Positions 41,251-50,530 of a DNA stretch of 64,000 nucleotides are shown in pieces. Below the pieces are notes generated by a model, which worked only from the letters and a program-made list of their open reading frames with translations, made no database searches and was not told the DNA's origin. The stretch is from Nocardioides luteus (lineage in GTDB: Bacteria > Actinomycetota > Actinomycetes > Propionibacteriales > Nocardioidaceae). Position 1 is the first letter of the stretch, and each line of letters begins with the position of its first letter. The stretch lies in NCBI RefSeq assembly GCF_014648595.1, contig NZ_BMRK01000012.1, positions 98,361 through 162,360 of the forward strand. Direction: 5' to 3'. The translations under genes and the position numbers were made by a program.

Positions 41251-43892
41251 AGACCAACGTCGGCCCGAACCCCCTGGACCGGGCCCGTTATCCCATCGAC
41301 CCGTGGCGGCTGGTGGAGACCAACTACTCCCCTGACGACCTCGGCCTGACCGAGACCCTCTTCAGCGTCGCCAACGGCTATCTCGGTATGCGCGGCACCC
41401 CTGAGGAGGGCCGGCCGACCTATGCCCACGGCACCTTCATCAACGGGTTCCACGAGACCTGGCCGATCCGCCACGCCGAGAACGCCTACGGCTTCGCCAA
41501 GACCGGCCAGACCATCGTCAACGCCCCCGACGCCAAGATCATGAAGATCTACGTCGACGACGAGCCGCTGACCTTCGGCACCTCCGACCTGGAGGAGTAC
41601 GAGCGGGTGCTCGACTTCCGCGAGGGTGTGCTGCGCCGCCACCTGGTGTGGCGTACGCCCTCGGGCAAGCGGGTCGCGATCAAGTCGACCCGGATGGTGT
41701 CGATGTCGCAGCGTCACCTCTCGATCCAGACCCTCGAGATCACCATGCTGAGCGGCTCGGCGCCGATCGTGATCTCCTCCCAGCTGCTCAACCGGCAGGA
41801 CGGCAAGGACGAGTACCACGTGCCGTCGGCCGCGCTCGGCGAGGGCATGGACCCGCGCAAGTCGACCGCCTTCGACACCCGCGTCCTGCTCCCGCAGATG
41901 TCGCACGCCGACGAGGACCAGATGACCCTCGGCTACCGGTGCGCGAACTCCGGGATGACCATCGCGGTCAGCGCCGCCCACCAGATCGACACCCCGGACC
42001 CGGTCGAGACGCTCGTCCGCGCCGAGGAGGACCTCGCCAAGGCGGTCTTCCGGGTCGACGCCACCGAGGGCAGCACGCTCCGGATGGTGAAGACCGTGGC
42101 GTACCACACCTCGCGCGGGGTGCCGGTCCGTGAGCTGGCCGACCGCTGCGAGCGCACTCTCGACCGGGCGATCCGGCTGGGCGTCGAGCACTTCGAGCGC
42201 GACCAGCGCAACTGGTACGACGAGTTCTGGGCCGCCGCCGACGTGGAGATCTCCGCAGCGACCGCCGAGGACGAGCGCGACATCGCCGCGGCCCAGCAGG
42301 CGATCCGGTTCAACCTCTTCTCGCTCGCCCAGGCGACCGCCCGCACCGACGGGCTCGGCGTCCCCGCGAAGGGCGTCACCGGCTCGGGCTACGAGGGGCA
42401 CTACTTCTGGGACACGGAGTGCTACGTCGTCCCGTTCCTCTGCTACACCCAGCCCGAGGTCGCCCGCAACGTGATGCACGCCCGCTCGGTGATGCTCCCG
42501 GCGGCGCGGCAGCGGGCCAAGGAGATGGCGGCGAAGGGCGCGCTGTTCGCCTGGCGCACCATCAACGGCCAGGAGGCCTCGGCCTACTACGCGGCCGGCA
42601 CCGCGCAGGTGCACATCGACGCCGACATCGCCTTCGCGCTGATGAAGTACGTCTACGCGACCGGTGACACCGGCTACCTGATCCGCGAGGGCGTCGACAT
42701 CCTGGTCGAGACCTCGCGGATGTGGGCCGACCTCGGCTTCTGGCGCCACAACGGGGTGCCTTCCTTCCACATCCACGGCGTGACCGGGCCGGACGAGTAC
42801 ACGACGGTGGTCAACAACAACCTGTTCACCAACGTGATGGCCCGCTACAACCTGGAGAAGGCCGTCGAGACCATGGAGCTGCTCCGCACGGAGTACCCGC
42901 GCGAGTACGACCAGGTGATAGGCCGCCTCGACGTCTCTCCCGACGAGATCGAGGAGTGGGCTCGCTGCGCCGCGGCGATGCACATCCCCTTCGACGAGGG
43001 CCTCGGGATCCACCCGCAGGACGACAACTTCCTCGACCGCGAGGTGTGGGACCTGCCCAACACCCCCGACGACGTACGACCCCTGCTGCTGCACTACCAC
43101 CCGCTGGTGATCTACCGGTTCCAGGTGCTCAAGCAGACCGACGTGGTGCTCGCGCTCTTCCAGCAGGGCAACCGGTTCACGCCGGAGCAGAAGCGGGCCG
43201 ACTTCGAGTACTACGACCCGATCACCACCGGTGACTCGACGCTGTCCGCGGTCGTGCAGTCGATCGTGGCGGCCGAGGTCGGCTACCAGGACGACGCGCT
43301 GCGCTACTTCTACGACGCGCTCTACGTCGACCTGTTCAACATGCACGGCAACACCGTGGACGGGATGCACATCGCCTCCACCGGTGGCGTGTGGGGCGGG
43401 CTCGCGTTCGGCTTCGGCGGGATGCGCGACTACGACGGCAAGCTCTCCTTCGATCCGCGGCTGCCCGCCGAATGGGGCTCGCTGACCTTCCGGGTCCAGT
43501 GGCACTCGACGCGGATGCAGGTCGCGCTGTCCACCGACGAGATCGCCTTCACGGTGGAGGACACCGCGGGCGAGGAGTTCGACGTGCCGGTGACGGTCCG
43601 TGGTGAGGAGTTCGTGGTCTCCAAGGGCTCGCCGGTGGTCGTGCCGCTGGCCGACCAGGGTCCGCGGATCGGCACCCACCTCGACGAGGAGCCGCACGGC
43701 GGCATCCGGCCCGACGGGTCGCGGATCACCGCGACCGTGCCGACGCCGATCCCGCCGGAGGTCTACGAGCAGGAGCACACCGAGCACGCGATGGTCCCGC
43801 ACGAGGACACTCGCGGGTCGGAGCGGCTGGCCGAGGAGGCCAACCTGGCGCCCAACCTCTCCAACGTCTCGCAGACGGACTCGGCTCAGTAG
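41247..43892 (+). CDS. Glycoside hydrolase family 65 disaccharide phosphorylase (trehalose phosphorylase-like)
   Basis: An 881-residue inverting phosphorylase with the N-terminal beta-sandwich (residues about 1-270), the central (alpha/alpha)6 barrel and a C-terminal sheet. The general acid Glu is in VTGPDEYTTVVNNN (about residue 517), preceded by HIHG, and the phosphate-binding segment is ASTGGVWGGLAFGFGGM-like (STGGVWGGL). Trehalose, kojibiose, nigerose or maltose could be the substrate; trehalose is most usual in actinobacteria. Start is GTG 41247. A charged tail of about 80 residues extends beyond the usual end. Confidence 0.88.
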   Translation: MKTNVGPNPLDRARYPIDPWRLVETNYSPDDLGLTETLFSVANGYLGMRGTPEEGRPTYAHGTFINGFHETWPIRHAENAYGFAKTGQTIVNAPDAKIMKIYVDDEPLTFGTSDLEEYERVLDFREGVLRRHLVWRTPSGKRVAIKSTRMVSMSQRHLSIQTLEITMLSGSAPIVISSQLLNRQDGKDEYHVPSAALGEGMDPRKSTAFDTRVLLPQMSHADEDQMTLGYRCANSGMTIAVSAAHQIDTPDPVETLVRAEEDLAKAVFRVDATEGSTLRMVKTVAYHTSRGVPVRELADRCERTLDRAIRLGVEHFERDQRNWYDEFWAAADVEISAATAEDERDIAAAQQAIRFNLFSLAQATARTDGLGVPAKGVTGSGYEGHYFWDTECYVVPFLCYTQPEVARNVMHARSVMLPAARQRAKEMAAKGALFAWRTINGQEASAYYAAGTAQVHIDADIAFALMKYVYATGDTGYLIREGVDILVETSRMWADLGFWRHNGVPSFHIHGVTGPDEYTTVVNNNLFTNVMARYNLEKAVETMELLRTEYPREYDQVIGRLDVSPDEIEEWARCAAAMHIPFDEGLGIHPQDDNFLDREVWDLPNTPDDVRPLLLHYHPLVIYRFQVLKQTDVVLALFQQGNRFTPEQKRADFEYYDPITTGDSTLSAVVQSIVAAEVGYQDDALRYFYDALYVDLFNMHGNTVDGMHIASTGGVWGGLAFGFGGMRDYDGKLSFDPRLPAEWGSLTFRVQWHSTRMQVALSTDEIAFTVEDTAGEEFDVPVTVRGEEFVVSKGSPVVVPLADQGPRIGTHLDEEPHGGIRPDGSRITATVPTPIPPEVYEQEHTEHAMVPHEDTRGSERLAEEANLAPNLSNVSQTDSAQ

Positions 43893-43921
43893 TCCCTCTC
43901 GGCCATCCCTAGACTGACCGG

Positions 43922-44821
43922 GTGGTCCAGCGCATCTCAACCGGCAGCTCGTCGCTCCGGACGAGGCTGGCCCACCCGGTCGTCCTGGTCCTGATCGGCA
44001 TCGCCTCGGTGCAGGTCGGCGCGACCTTCGCCAAGTCGCTCTTCGACGAGGTCACCCCCACCGCGATGGTGTGGCTGCGGCTCTCGCTGTCCGCGCTGAT
44101 CCTGCTGGCCATCGCCCGGCCACGGGTCCGGGGCTTCCGGCGGCACGACTGGCTGGTCGTGGTCGCCTTCGGCGCCTCGCTCGGGATGATGAACTGGGCG
44201 ATCTACCAGGCCTTCGCCCGGCTCCCGATCGGCATCGCGGTCACCATCGAGTTCATCGGCCCGCTCACGATCGCGCTGGTCACCTCCCGACGGGCGCGCG
44301 ACCTGGTCTGGGTCGCGCTGGCGGCCGTCGGGGTGGTCCTGCTCGGTCTCGAGCCCGGCCGGATCTCCGTCGTGGGCGTGCTGTTCGCGCTGCTCGCGGG
44401 CGTCTGCTGGGCTGCGTACATCGTGCTGTCGAAGGCGACCGGTGCCCGTTGGGAAGGCATCGACGGACTCGCCCTGGCCTCGACCGTCGCGGCGGTCGCG
44501 CTGACGCCTGCGGCTCTTGCGGTCGCCGACGGGCTCGGGTCGGCCCACGTCTGGGCGATCGGCCTGATGGTCGGCCTGATGTCCTCGGTGGTTCCCTACT
44601 CCCTCGACCTGGTCGCGCTGCGCTCGATCAAGCCGTCGCTCTACGCGATCCTGATGTCGCTCGAGCCGGCCGCGGGTGCGCTGGCCGCGATCCTGATCCT
44701 CCGCGAGGGCCTCTCGGTCCTGCAGTGGCTGGCCATCGCCTGCGTCGTGGTGGCCTCCGCGGGCGCCACCCGCACCGGCTCCTCGGAGCCGCACGTGCCC
44801 GCGGAGTCGACTCCGGTGTGA
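43922..44821 (+). CDS. EamA/RhtA-type DMT-superfamily exporter
   Basis: A 299-residue membrane protein with ten hydrophobic helices in two EamA repeats. Segments such as QVGATFAKSLFDEVTPTAMVWLRL and FIGPLTIAL with AVTIEF, then LRSIKPSLYAILMSLEPAAGALA resemble the threonine/homoserine exporter RhtA group. Cargo is probably a small amino acid or metabolite. Start is GTG 43922, 29 bases past the GH65 gene; it may share that transcript but no functional link is evident. Confidence 0.88.
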   Translation: MVQRISTGSSSLRTRLAHPVVLVLIGIASVQVGATFAKSLFDEVTPTAMVWLRLSLSALILLAIARPRVRGFRRHDWLVVVAFGASLGMMNWAIYQAFARLPIGIAVTIEFIGPLTIALVTSRRARDLVWVALAAVGVVLLGLEPGRISVVGVLFALLAGVCWAAYIVLSKATGARWEGIDGLALASTVAAVALTPAALAVADGLGSAHVWAIGLMVGLMSSVVPYSLDLVALRSIKPSLYAILMSLEPAAGALAAILILREGLSVLQWLAIACVVVASAGATRTGSSEPHVPAESTPV

Positions 44822-44968
44822 CGTACGCGACCATTCGGTGCCTTTAACGTCGGGTAGTGGGGCGTTTCACACGAACGACATCGGAACGTCACTGAAACCG
44901 CACGTTCGCATCACTAGGATTTGGAGACGTCTCCCCCGTCGCCCCGCTCATCTTCTGGAGTCGCTCCG

Positions 44969-45256
44969 TTGTCGACCACGCTCGCGCCCGTGCACACCAC
45001 GACCCAGGCGGCCGCGCTTCTCGCTGCGCGCACCGCCGGTCGGATGATGGGCCCGTTCCTGCGACCGATCCAGCTGCTGATCGCCTGGCCGGTGGCCTCG
45101 CAGCTCGTCGCCCGCAACAACGCCGAGGCCGCCCAGCAGACGCTCCTGCTGCGGCGCGCCGAGCGCGAGGAGGTCGCCCACTACCTCCAGCTGCTCGCCT
45201 CCGAGCGGATCGCCGACCGGATCCCGGAGCGGCTTCCGGAGCGCGTGCATTCCTGA
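44969..45256 (+). CDS. Small hypothetical protein
   Basis: A 95-residue product with a Thr/Ala-rich start, a moderately hydrophobic stretch (MMGPFLRPIQLLIAWPVASQLV) and a charged Glu/Arg helix ending RIPERLPERVHS. I chose TTG 44969 because GGAG lies eight bases upstream; a TTG at 44921 would extend it by 16 residues. I do not recognise a family. It converges with the ECF S component gene, eight bases apart. Codon use looks like its neighbours, which supports a real gene. Confidence 0.55.
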   Translation: MSTTLAPVHTTTQAAALLAARTAGRMMGPFLRPIQLLIAWPVASQLVARNNAEAAQQTLLLRRAEREEVAHYLQLLASERIADRIPERLPERVHS

Positions 45257-45264
45257 TCTCTTGA

Positions 45265-46047
45265 TCAGCCGGTCGAGACCACTCCGGTGACGGTTGCCCG
45301 CCGGGCGACACGGCGCAGCGTGGCGAGCACGGCCGGCCCCAGCAGGCCGAGAGCGATCGCGGTGGTGATCGCGCGCATCGTGTCCCAGCTGCTGGTGGAG
45401 GTGACCAGTGTGTAACGCAGGAACGTCAGCAGGTTCTCCCCCGCCCCGGCGGTGGGGTCGTAGGACAGATTGCCGCTGGCACCCGGCACGGTCACGCCGG
45501 TGAGCAGCGGCCAGCCCTGCAGGTTGAGGAGCAGGCCGTAGGCGTAGGACGCGAAGACGCCGTACGCAGCCAGCAGCGCGATCTCCCGGCGGCCGCTCGC
45601 ACGGGGCAGGAGCCCGGCTCCCGCGGCCACCCAGGCGGCGCCGAGCATCTGGTAGGGCAGCCACGGGCCGACGCCCGCGGTGACCAGCGCGGCGACGAAC
45701 AGGCTGGTGCAGCCGAGGACGAACCCGAACGCCGGGCCGAAGACCCGGCCGCCGAGGATGAGCATGAAGAAGACCAGCTCGACGCCGCCGGTGCCGGAGG
45801 AGACGGCACGCAGGACGGCCTCGATCGCGCTGAGCACGCCGAGGATCGCGATCATCCGGGTGTCGATGCCGCCGGTGGAGAGCTCGCTCAGCAGCACGAC
45901 GATCATCAGCGGGAGCAGCGCGAGGAAGATGAACGGTGGCTGCACGCGCTCGTAGCCGTGCAGCAGCAGCGGCCACGCGAACATCATCAGCCCGGCCAGG
46001 GAGATGATCGCGACCAGGAGGGCCGTGCGGGGCGAGAATCTCATCAT
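45265..46047 (-). CDS. ECF transporter S component, probably for cobalamin
   Basis: A 260-residue membrane protein with about seven hydrophobic segments and loops rich in Gly and Thr (ELSTGGIDTRMIAILG, LRAVSSGTGGVELVFFMLILGGRVFGP in pieces). This layout fits an ECF substrate-binding subunit of the larger kind. It is the last of five overlapping genes under a cobalamin riboswitch, so the substrate is inferred to be cobalamin or a precursor. It does not look like BioY. ATG 46047 overlaps the ATPase stop; a second ATG follows directly. Confidence 0.8.
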   Translation of the reverse strand: MMRFSPRTALLVAIISLAGLMMFAWPLLLHGYERVQPPFIFLALLPLMIVVLLSELSTGGIDTRMIAILGVLSAIEAVLRAVSSGTGGVELVFFMLILGGRVFGPAFGFVLGCTSLFVAALVTAGVGPWLPYQMLGAAWVAAGAGLLPRASGRREIALLAAYGVFASYAYGLLLNLQGWPLLTGVTVPGASGNLSYDPTAGAGENLLTFLRYTLVTSTSSWDTMRAITTAIALGLLGPAVLATLRRVARRATVTGVVSTG

Positions 46048-47633
46048 CGTTCCCGCACCGCCTCGACGACCTCGCGCACCGCGAGCCAGCCGGGGCCGAA
46101 GACCTTGCTCACCTGCGGCGCGAACGCAGGCGACTCGGCGGTCACGCTGCGTACGTCACCGGAGGAGACGACCTCGCCGTCGGCCAGCACGATCACGTCG
46201 TCGGCCACCTCGGCGACGAACTCGACGTCGTGGGTCGCGACCAACACCGCCTTGCCGGCCACGGTCAGGCCGCGAAGGATCTCGGCCAGGGCGTGCTTGG
46301 CGGCGTAGTCGAGTCCACGGGTGGGCTCGTCGAGGAGCACCACCGGCGGGTCTGCGCTCAGGATCAGCGCGAGCGCGAGGGCGAGCCGCTGACCCTCGGA
46401 GAGGTCGCGCGGGTGCTGGTCGTCGGGGATGCCGGGGACGAGGCTGTCCAGGATCTCGCGGGTGCGGGGTCCGCCGGCGTCGCACTCCTCGGCGACGGTC
46501 TCCAGGTAGAGCAGGTCGGCCGCGGTCTGCGGCAGCAGCCCGACCAGGGCACGGCGGCCCTCGGGGTCGAGGGCAGCAGGGTCCTTCCCGGCCACCTCGA
46601 CCGATCCGGCCAGCCGCTTCTGGGTGCCCTGCAGCGTCCAGAGCAGCGTCGACTTCCCGGCGCCGTTGCGTCCCATCAGCGCCGTCACCCGGCCGGCGGG
46701 CAGCTCGATCGAGACGTCGTGGAGGACCGGCGTACGGGCTCGGGTGACGGTGAGGCCGGAACTGGACAGGCACTTCATGGACTTGTCGGGCGTTTCAGTG
46801 CCCGTCAAGTCCAGGGATACCCGGTCGACCGGGTATCCCACACCCTTGGCCCGCCGCTTCGCCTCCCGCACCGTCAGCGGCAGCGGCGACCAGCCGAGCT
46901 GGCGCCCGAGCTCGACGAGGGGCGGCACGACGGGTGAGTCGGTGAGGATGTCGGTGGGCTCGCCGACGGTGAGCGAGCCGTCGCCGACGAGCAGGGCGAT
47001 CCGGTCGGCGAAGGGCACCACACGCTCGAGCCGGTGCTCGGCGAGGACGACCGAGGTGCCGAGGTCGTGGACCAGCCGGGTGATGGTGGCCAGCACGTCC
47101 TCGGCCGCGGTCGGGTCGAGCGCGGAGGTCGGCTCGTCGAGGACGACCACACGCGGGTGGGTGGTGAGCACGGAGCCGATCGCGACGCGCTGCTGCTGTC
47201 CGCCCGAGAGCGTACGCAGCGACCGGTGCCGCAGCCCGGCGATGCCGAGCAGGTCGAGGGTCTCCTCGACCCGGCGCCGCATGGTCGCGGGCGGGAGGCC
47301 GAGCTGCTCCATCCCGTAGGCCAGCTCCTCCTCGACCGTGTCGGTGACGAAGCCGGCGACCGGGTCCTGCCCGACGTAGCCGATGATCCCGGCGCGCTCG
47401 CGTGGCGGCGTACGGATGATGGAGGTGCCGTCCAGCAGGAGGTCGCCCTCCAGGGCGCCTCCGGTGAAGCGCGGCACCAGGCCGGCGAGCACGCCGAGCA
47501 GCGTCGACTTACCGGAGCCGGTGGGGCCGGAGACGAGCAGCAGCTCGCCCTCCTCGATGGTCAGGTCGACGTCCTTGAGCACGTGCTCGGAGGAGTCGGG
47601 CGGGGTGAAGGTGATCCCACGCAGCTCGATCAT
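46044..47633 (-). CDS. ECF transporter duplicated ATPase (two ABC domains)
   Basis: A 529-residue protein with two fused ABC ATPase domains, as in EcfA1-A2 fusions. Domain 1: Walker A GPTGSGKST (residues 36-44), LSGGQQQRVAIGS, VVLDEPTSALDP. Domain 2 (from about residue 300): GRNGAGKST, signature LSEGQRLALA, VVLLDEPTRGLDYA and a VATHD switch. The linker is polar and short. Domain 2 has LSEGQ in place of LSGGQ. ATG 47633 overlaps the T component stop (ATGA). It powers the putative B12 importer. Confidence 0.92.
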   Translation of the reverse strand: MIELRGITFTPPDSSEHVLKDVDLTIEEGELLLVSGPTGSGKSTLLGVLAGLVPRFTGGALEGDLLLDGTSIIRTPPRERAGIIGYVGQDPVAGFVTDTVEEELAYGMEQLGLPPATMRRRVEETLDLLGIAGLRHRSLRTLSGGQQQRVAIGSVLTTHPRVVVLDEPTSALDPTAAEDVLATITRLVHDLGTSVVLAEHRLERVVPFADRIALLVGDGSLTVGEPTDILTDSPVVPPLVELGRQLGWSPLPLTVREAKRRAKGVGYPVDRVSLDLTGTETPDKSMKCLSSSGLTVTRARTPVLHDVSIELPAGRVTALMGRNGAGKSTLLWTLQGTQKRLAGSVEVAGKDPAALDPEGRRALVGLLPQTAADLLYLETVAEECDAGGPRTREILDSLVPGIPDDQHPRDLSEGQRLALALALILSADPPVVLLDEPTRGLDYAAKHALAEILRGLTVAGKAVLVATHDVEFVAEVADDVIVLADGEVVSSGDVRSVTAESPAFAPQVSKVFGPGWLAVREVVEAVRER

Positions 47634-48778
47634 GCGACTGCCTCCTTGGAGATGGCTTCGGAGACGGTCTCGGAGACGGGCTCGAAGAGGGGTGATGCCG
47701 GGGCGGGAGCGGCGAGCGCGGGGGCGAGCCCGACGAGCACGCCCGCCATGGCGACCAGCGTGACCTGCGGGGCGGTGCTGACGGCGGGGAAGGCGATCGG
47801 GACCTGGTCGCGGGCGATCCACCAGCCGGCCGCCGCGACGACGACGCCGCTCAGCGCGACCACGACCTCGGGCCAGCGCCATCGGTCGGGTCGGTAGACG
47901 GTCCGCGTCACCCGGCGGCCGGCGAGGGTCAGCCCGCCGGCGGCGGCCACGGCGCCGAGCCCGAGCATCGTGGCGGCCAGCCAGCCGGGGGTGGTGCCGT
48001 CGAGGATCGCGTACACGCCGACGCAGAGGCCGACCAGCGAGACCAGCATCAGCGTCGAGGTGACCCGCCTGGTCGCGGCCGGCAGCCCGGCCGTACGCCC
48101 GTAGCCGCGGGTGTCCATCCCGGCTGCCAGCGCCATCGAGCGCTCCAGGGCGTCCTCGAGCACCGGCACCAGGAACCTGCGCAGCCGCCGGACCTTGCCG
48201 GTCGCGCCGGCCCGCAGCCTTTGCGCGGCGCGCACCCGCTGCACCGACTCGGCGAGCTGGGGAAGCACGGTCACGGCGACGACGACGGCGGTGCCGATCT
48301 CGTAGAGGGCCGGCGGCAGGGAGCGGAGCAGCCGCTTCGGGTTCGCCAGCGCGTTGGCGGCGCCGACGCAGAGCACGATGGCGCCCAGCCGCATGCCGTC
48401 GTAGAGGCCGGCCAGCAGAGCCTCCCGGGTGAGCGGCCCGAGCAGCCGGATCCCCAGCACCCACTCCGGGAGCGGGATCTCGGGCAGATCGAGGATGACG
48501 TGGCCGGGCACGGCGCCCAGCAGCACCCGGAAGAGCACCCGGGTCACCACGATGAACAGGGCGAGGCCGGCGTAGAGCCGGAACGCCTTCGCCCACAGCT
48601 GCTCACCGCGGCACGCGGCGACGACGACGGACACCACACCCACCAGGAGCAGGAGCAGCAACGGGTTCGTCGTGAAGGAGGCGTACGCGGCCAGCCCGAT
48701 CGCCCACACCCACCAGGCGACGGGGTGCAGGTCGCGGGGCAGGCGCGCGACCGCGGCCGTACGCAGCAGGCTGCTCAT
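47630..48778 (-). CDS. ECF transporter T component (CbiQ/EcfT-like)
   Basis: A 382-residue membrane protein longer than usual EcfT. It has the N-terminal CbiQ-like helices (HPVAWWVWAIGLAAYASFTTNPLLLLLL in pieces), a coupling region ALERSMALAAGMDTRGYGR, and then about four extra hydrophobic segments after residue 240 that standard T components lack. ATG 48778 overlaps the upstream stop (ATGA). It should link the double ATPase to the S component. The extra helices may hold the membrane-anchored binding protein; this is speculation. Confidence 0.88.
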   Translation of the reverse strand: MSSLLRTAAVARLPRDLHPVAWWVWAIGLAAYASFTTNPLLLLLLVGVVSVVVAACRGEQLWAKAFRLYAGLALFIVVTRVLFRVLLGAVPGHVILDLPEIPLPEWVLGIRLLGPLTREALLAGLYDGMRLGAIVLCVGAANALANPKRLLRSLPPALYEIGTAVVVAVTVLPQLAESVQRVRAAQRLRAGATGKVRRLRRFLVPVLEDALERSMALAAGMDTRGYGRTAGLPAATRRVTSTLMLVSLVGLCVGVYAILDGTTPGWLAATMLGLGAVAAAGGLTLAGRRVTRTVYRPDRWRWPEVVVALSGVVVAAAGWWIARDQVPIAFPAVSTAPQVTLVAMAGVLVGLAPALAAPAPASPLFEPVSETVSEAISKEAVA

Positions 48779-49434
48779 CGGCGGAACCACCACACGGCAC
48801 CGGCGGCGGTGAAGAGCGCGAGGATCCCGGTCGGGGCGGCCCAGACCGGCAGCGGCTCCGGTCCGGAGTCAGCGCGCGCGGAGGGCTCGTTCGGAGATGA
48901 CTCCGGCGACGGGCTCGAGGGCGCCCCCACAGCATCCCCAAGCACCGTCGCCGGAGCGGTAACGACATTGTCGTCTATCCACGTGAACGCAACACCCTGC
49001 CCGGAGGTCACGCTGATTTCGGTAACATTTCTGGCGGAGTAGCTCCAGGCTCCCGATTCGTCGGTGATCCACAGCGACCAGTAGGCGTCGGCGGGCGGCA
49101 TCTGGGCGCAACCGGCCTCCTTCGGGCGCTCGTCCACGCGACACACGACGCTCGGCATCGTGCTCACGAACGTGAGCGGATGTCCGGCCTTCTCGAAGAG
49201 ATCGGCGCCGGTGTCGCCCTCCTCGGCCTGCACGCAGGCGACCTCGGGAGCGCCGCCGAGGGCGTTGGGCTCGACGACGACGGTGACGCCCTCGCAGCTC
49301 TGCGCCGACGACTCCGAGGACGCCGACGACGCGGCAGGCGCGGCCGAGGCGGGCGAGGCGGCCGGAGCGAGCACGGCAGCGGTGGCCCCGACGAGGAACG
49401 CCGGGACCACCAGGACAGCACGCACGATCAGCAC
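48775..49434 (-). CDS. Membrane-anchored DUF4430-like protein (SCO2322-type), putative B12-binding beta domain
   Basis: A 219-residue exported protein: signal peptide (residues about 1-32), a globular domain of about 110 residues, a Pro/Ser-rich spacer and a C-terminal hydrophobic anchor ending WWFRR. The segment AYWSLWITDESGAWSYSA followed by VTSGQGVAFTWID matches the DUF4430 pattern (YWSxxI, G-x-x-x-W), which in intrinsic factor and transcobalamin is the C-terminal beta domain. Four cysteines may form disulfides. GTG 49434 overlaps the previous gene by seven bases. Streptomyces homologues are named only by locus (SCO2322 family). Confidence 0.75.
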   Translation of the reverse strand: MLIVRAVLVVPAFLVGATAAVLAPAASPASAAPAASSASSESSAQSCEGVTVVVEPNALGGAPEVACVQAEEGDTGADLFEKAGHPLTFVSTMPSVVCRVDERPKEAGCAQMPPADAYWSLWITDESGAWSYSARNVTEISVTSGQGVAFTWIDDNVVTAPATVLGDAVGAPSSPSPESSPNEPSARADSGPEPLPVWAAPTGILALFTAAGAVWWFRR

Positions 49435-50501
49435 GAGCTCTTCTCGGTCGCGTCCTTGGGCAGGTAGACCAGCGACGGGAGCGCCTGGGCGGCCGCGAGC
49501 CGGTACATGCCCTCGGTCTCCTTGGTCAGGCCCTTGTCCTCGGCCTCGGTCAGGGCGGCGTCGTCGTAGGCGACCGCTCCGGCGTCGTCACCGCAGGCGA
49601 CGACGTGCTCGGCGACCCAGCTCGCAGCCTTCTCCGCGGCCTCGGTCTCGCCTGCGCGGCCGAACGCCCACCCGGCCAGGCCGGTGGTGTTGGAGTTCGG
49701 CACGTTGCCGGTCGCGGACTTCAGGGAGCCGTCCTTCGCCTGGGACTCCTTCAGCCACTCGATGCCCGCATCGACGGCCTTCTTCGTCTCCGGCGTACCC
49801 ACCGCGGAGAGGGCGATCAGCGCGTACGCCGTCGCGTCGGCGTCGGGGGCGGCCTTCGGGTCGGCGTCGCAGGTCTGGTCGGCAGCGGCCGCGTCAGGCG
49901 TGAACGTGACCCGGAACCAGCCCTCCTCGCACTGCTGTCCGGCCAGGAACTCGGTCGCGGCCGCGGCCTCCTCGCTCTCGGCGTTGGTCAGCGCCCACAC
50001 GGCGTAGGACTGCCCGATGGTGTTGGAGTAGTCGGCGGCCTTCTTGTTCTCGGGGTCGAGCACGTCGGCGATCCGGCCGTTCTCGGCGACGGTGTCCTCG
50101 AGCTGCTTCAGCAGGCCGGGGTCGGAGGCGTCGACGTTCTGCTGGAGGACGAGGGCCTTCGCGGTGGCGCCGGCGGAGGTGATCGTGCCGAAGCCGGGCG
50201 AGGTGTACTCCTTCTTGTGCTTCATCACGGCCTCGGCGATCGTGGCGATCTCCTCGTCGTAGCCGCCGATCTCGGCCAGGGCGATCCCGATCTCGGCGCT
50301 GAGGCCGAAGTCGTCGGTGCCGTACTGCGCGTTGTGGACCACGCCCTTCGGCGCCTGGTCGACGAGCCAGTCACCGACCGAGGTGGAGACGTTGGCGTCG
50401 TAGGTGCTCTTCTCCCCCTCCTCGACGGCTTCGTCGCCGCAGCCGGCGAGCGAGGTGAGGGCGAGGGCGGCGGCGATGCCACCGAGGACGGTCTTCTTCA
50501 T
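49428..50501 (-). CDS. Lipoprotein with prenyltransferase/squalene-oxidase-like alpha/alpha repeats, putative B12-binding
   Basis: A 357-residue lipoprotein: signal peptide with lipobox LAGC (Cys at about 21), then alpha-helical repeats of the prenyltransferase/squalene-cyclase toroid type, with QCEEGWFRVTF and PDADATAYALIALSAVG and AKDGSLKSATGNVPNSNTTGLAGWA units. This alpha/alpha barrel is the fold of the N-terminal domain of intrinsic factor and transcobalamin. ATG 50501 follows a GGAAGG site that a cobalamin riboswitch can hide. It is first of five overlapping genes ending with an ECF importer. Enzyme activity is unlikely because no catalytic Asp-rich motif is visible. Confidence 0.82.
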   Translation of the reverse strand: MKKTVLGGIAAALALTSLAGCGDEAVEEGEKSTYDANVSTSVGDWLVDQAPKGVVHNAQYGTDDFGLSAEIGIALAEIGGYDEEIATIAEAVMKHKKEYTSPGFGTITSAGATAKALVLQQNVDASDPGLLKQLEDTVAENGRIADVLDPENKKAADYSNTIGQSYAVWALTNAESEEAAAATEFLAGQQCEEGWFRVTFTPDAAAADQTCDADPKAAPDADATAYALIALSAVGTPETKKAVDAGIEWLKESQAKDGSLKSATGNVPNSNTTGLAGWAFGRAGETEAAEKAASWVAEHVVACGDDAGAVAYDDAALTEAEDKGLTKETEGMYRLAAAQALPSLVYLPKDATEKSSC

Positions 50502-50505
50502 GGTT

Positions 50506-50530
50506 CCTTCCGCGCTGCTCGTCGGGAAGG
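50506..50530 (-). promoter_or_regulatory. Ribosome-site-hiding hairpin of the cobalamin riboswitch
   Basis: On the minus strand CCTTCC (50530-50525) is complementary to the ribosome binding site GGAAGG (50511-50506), with a 13-base loop; the site ends four bases before the ATG at 50501. This is the usual form of translational control by cobalamin riboswitches. Confidence 0.7.

Noticed and set aside
41016-43940. A 974-codon minus-strand open frame opposite the GH65 gene
   Set aside because: Low-complexity Val/Arg/Gly/His composition and no motifs; the plus-strand GH65 enzyme explains the region fully.
49428-50501. Terpene cyclase or protein prenyltransferase enzyme
   Set aside because: It is an exported lipoprotein without catalytic Asp-rich motifs and lies under a cobalamin riboswitch with ECF genes, which fits ligand binding better.
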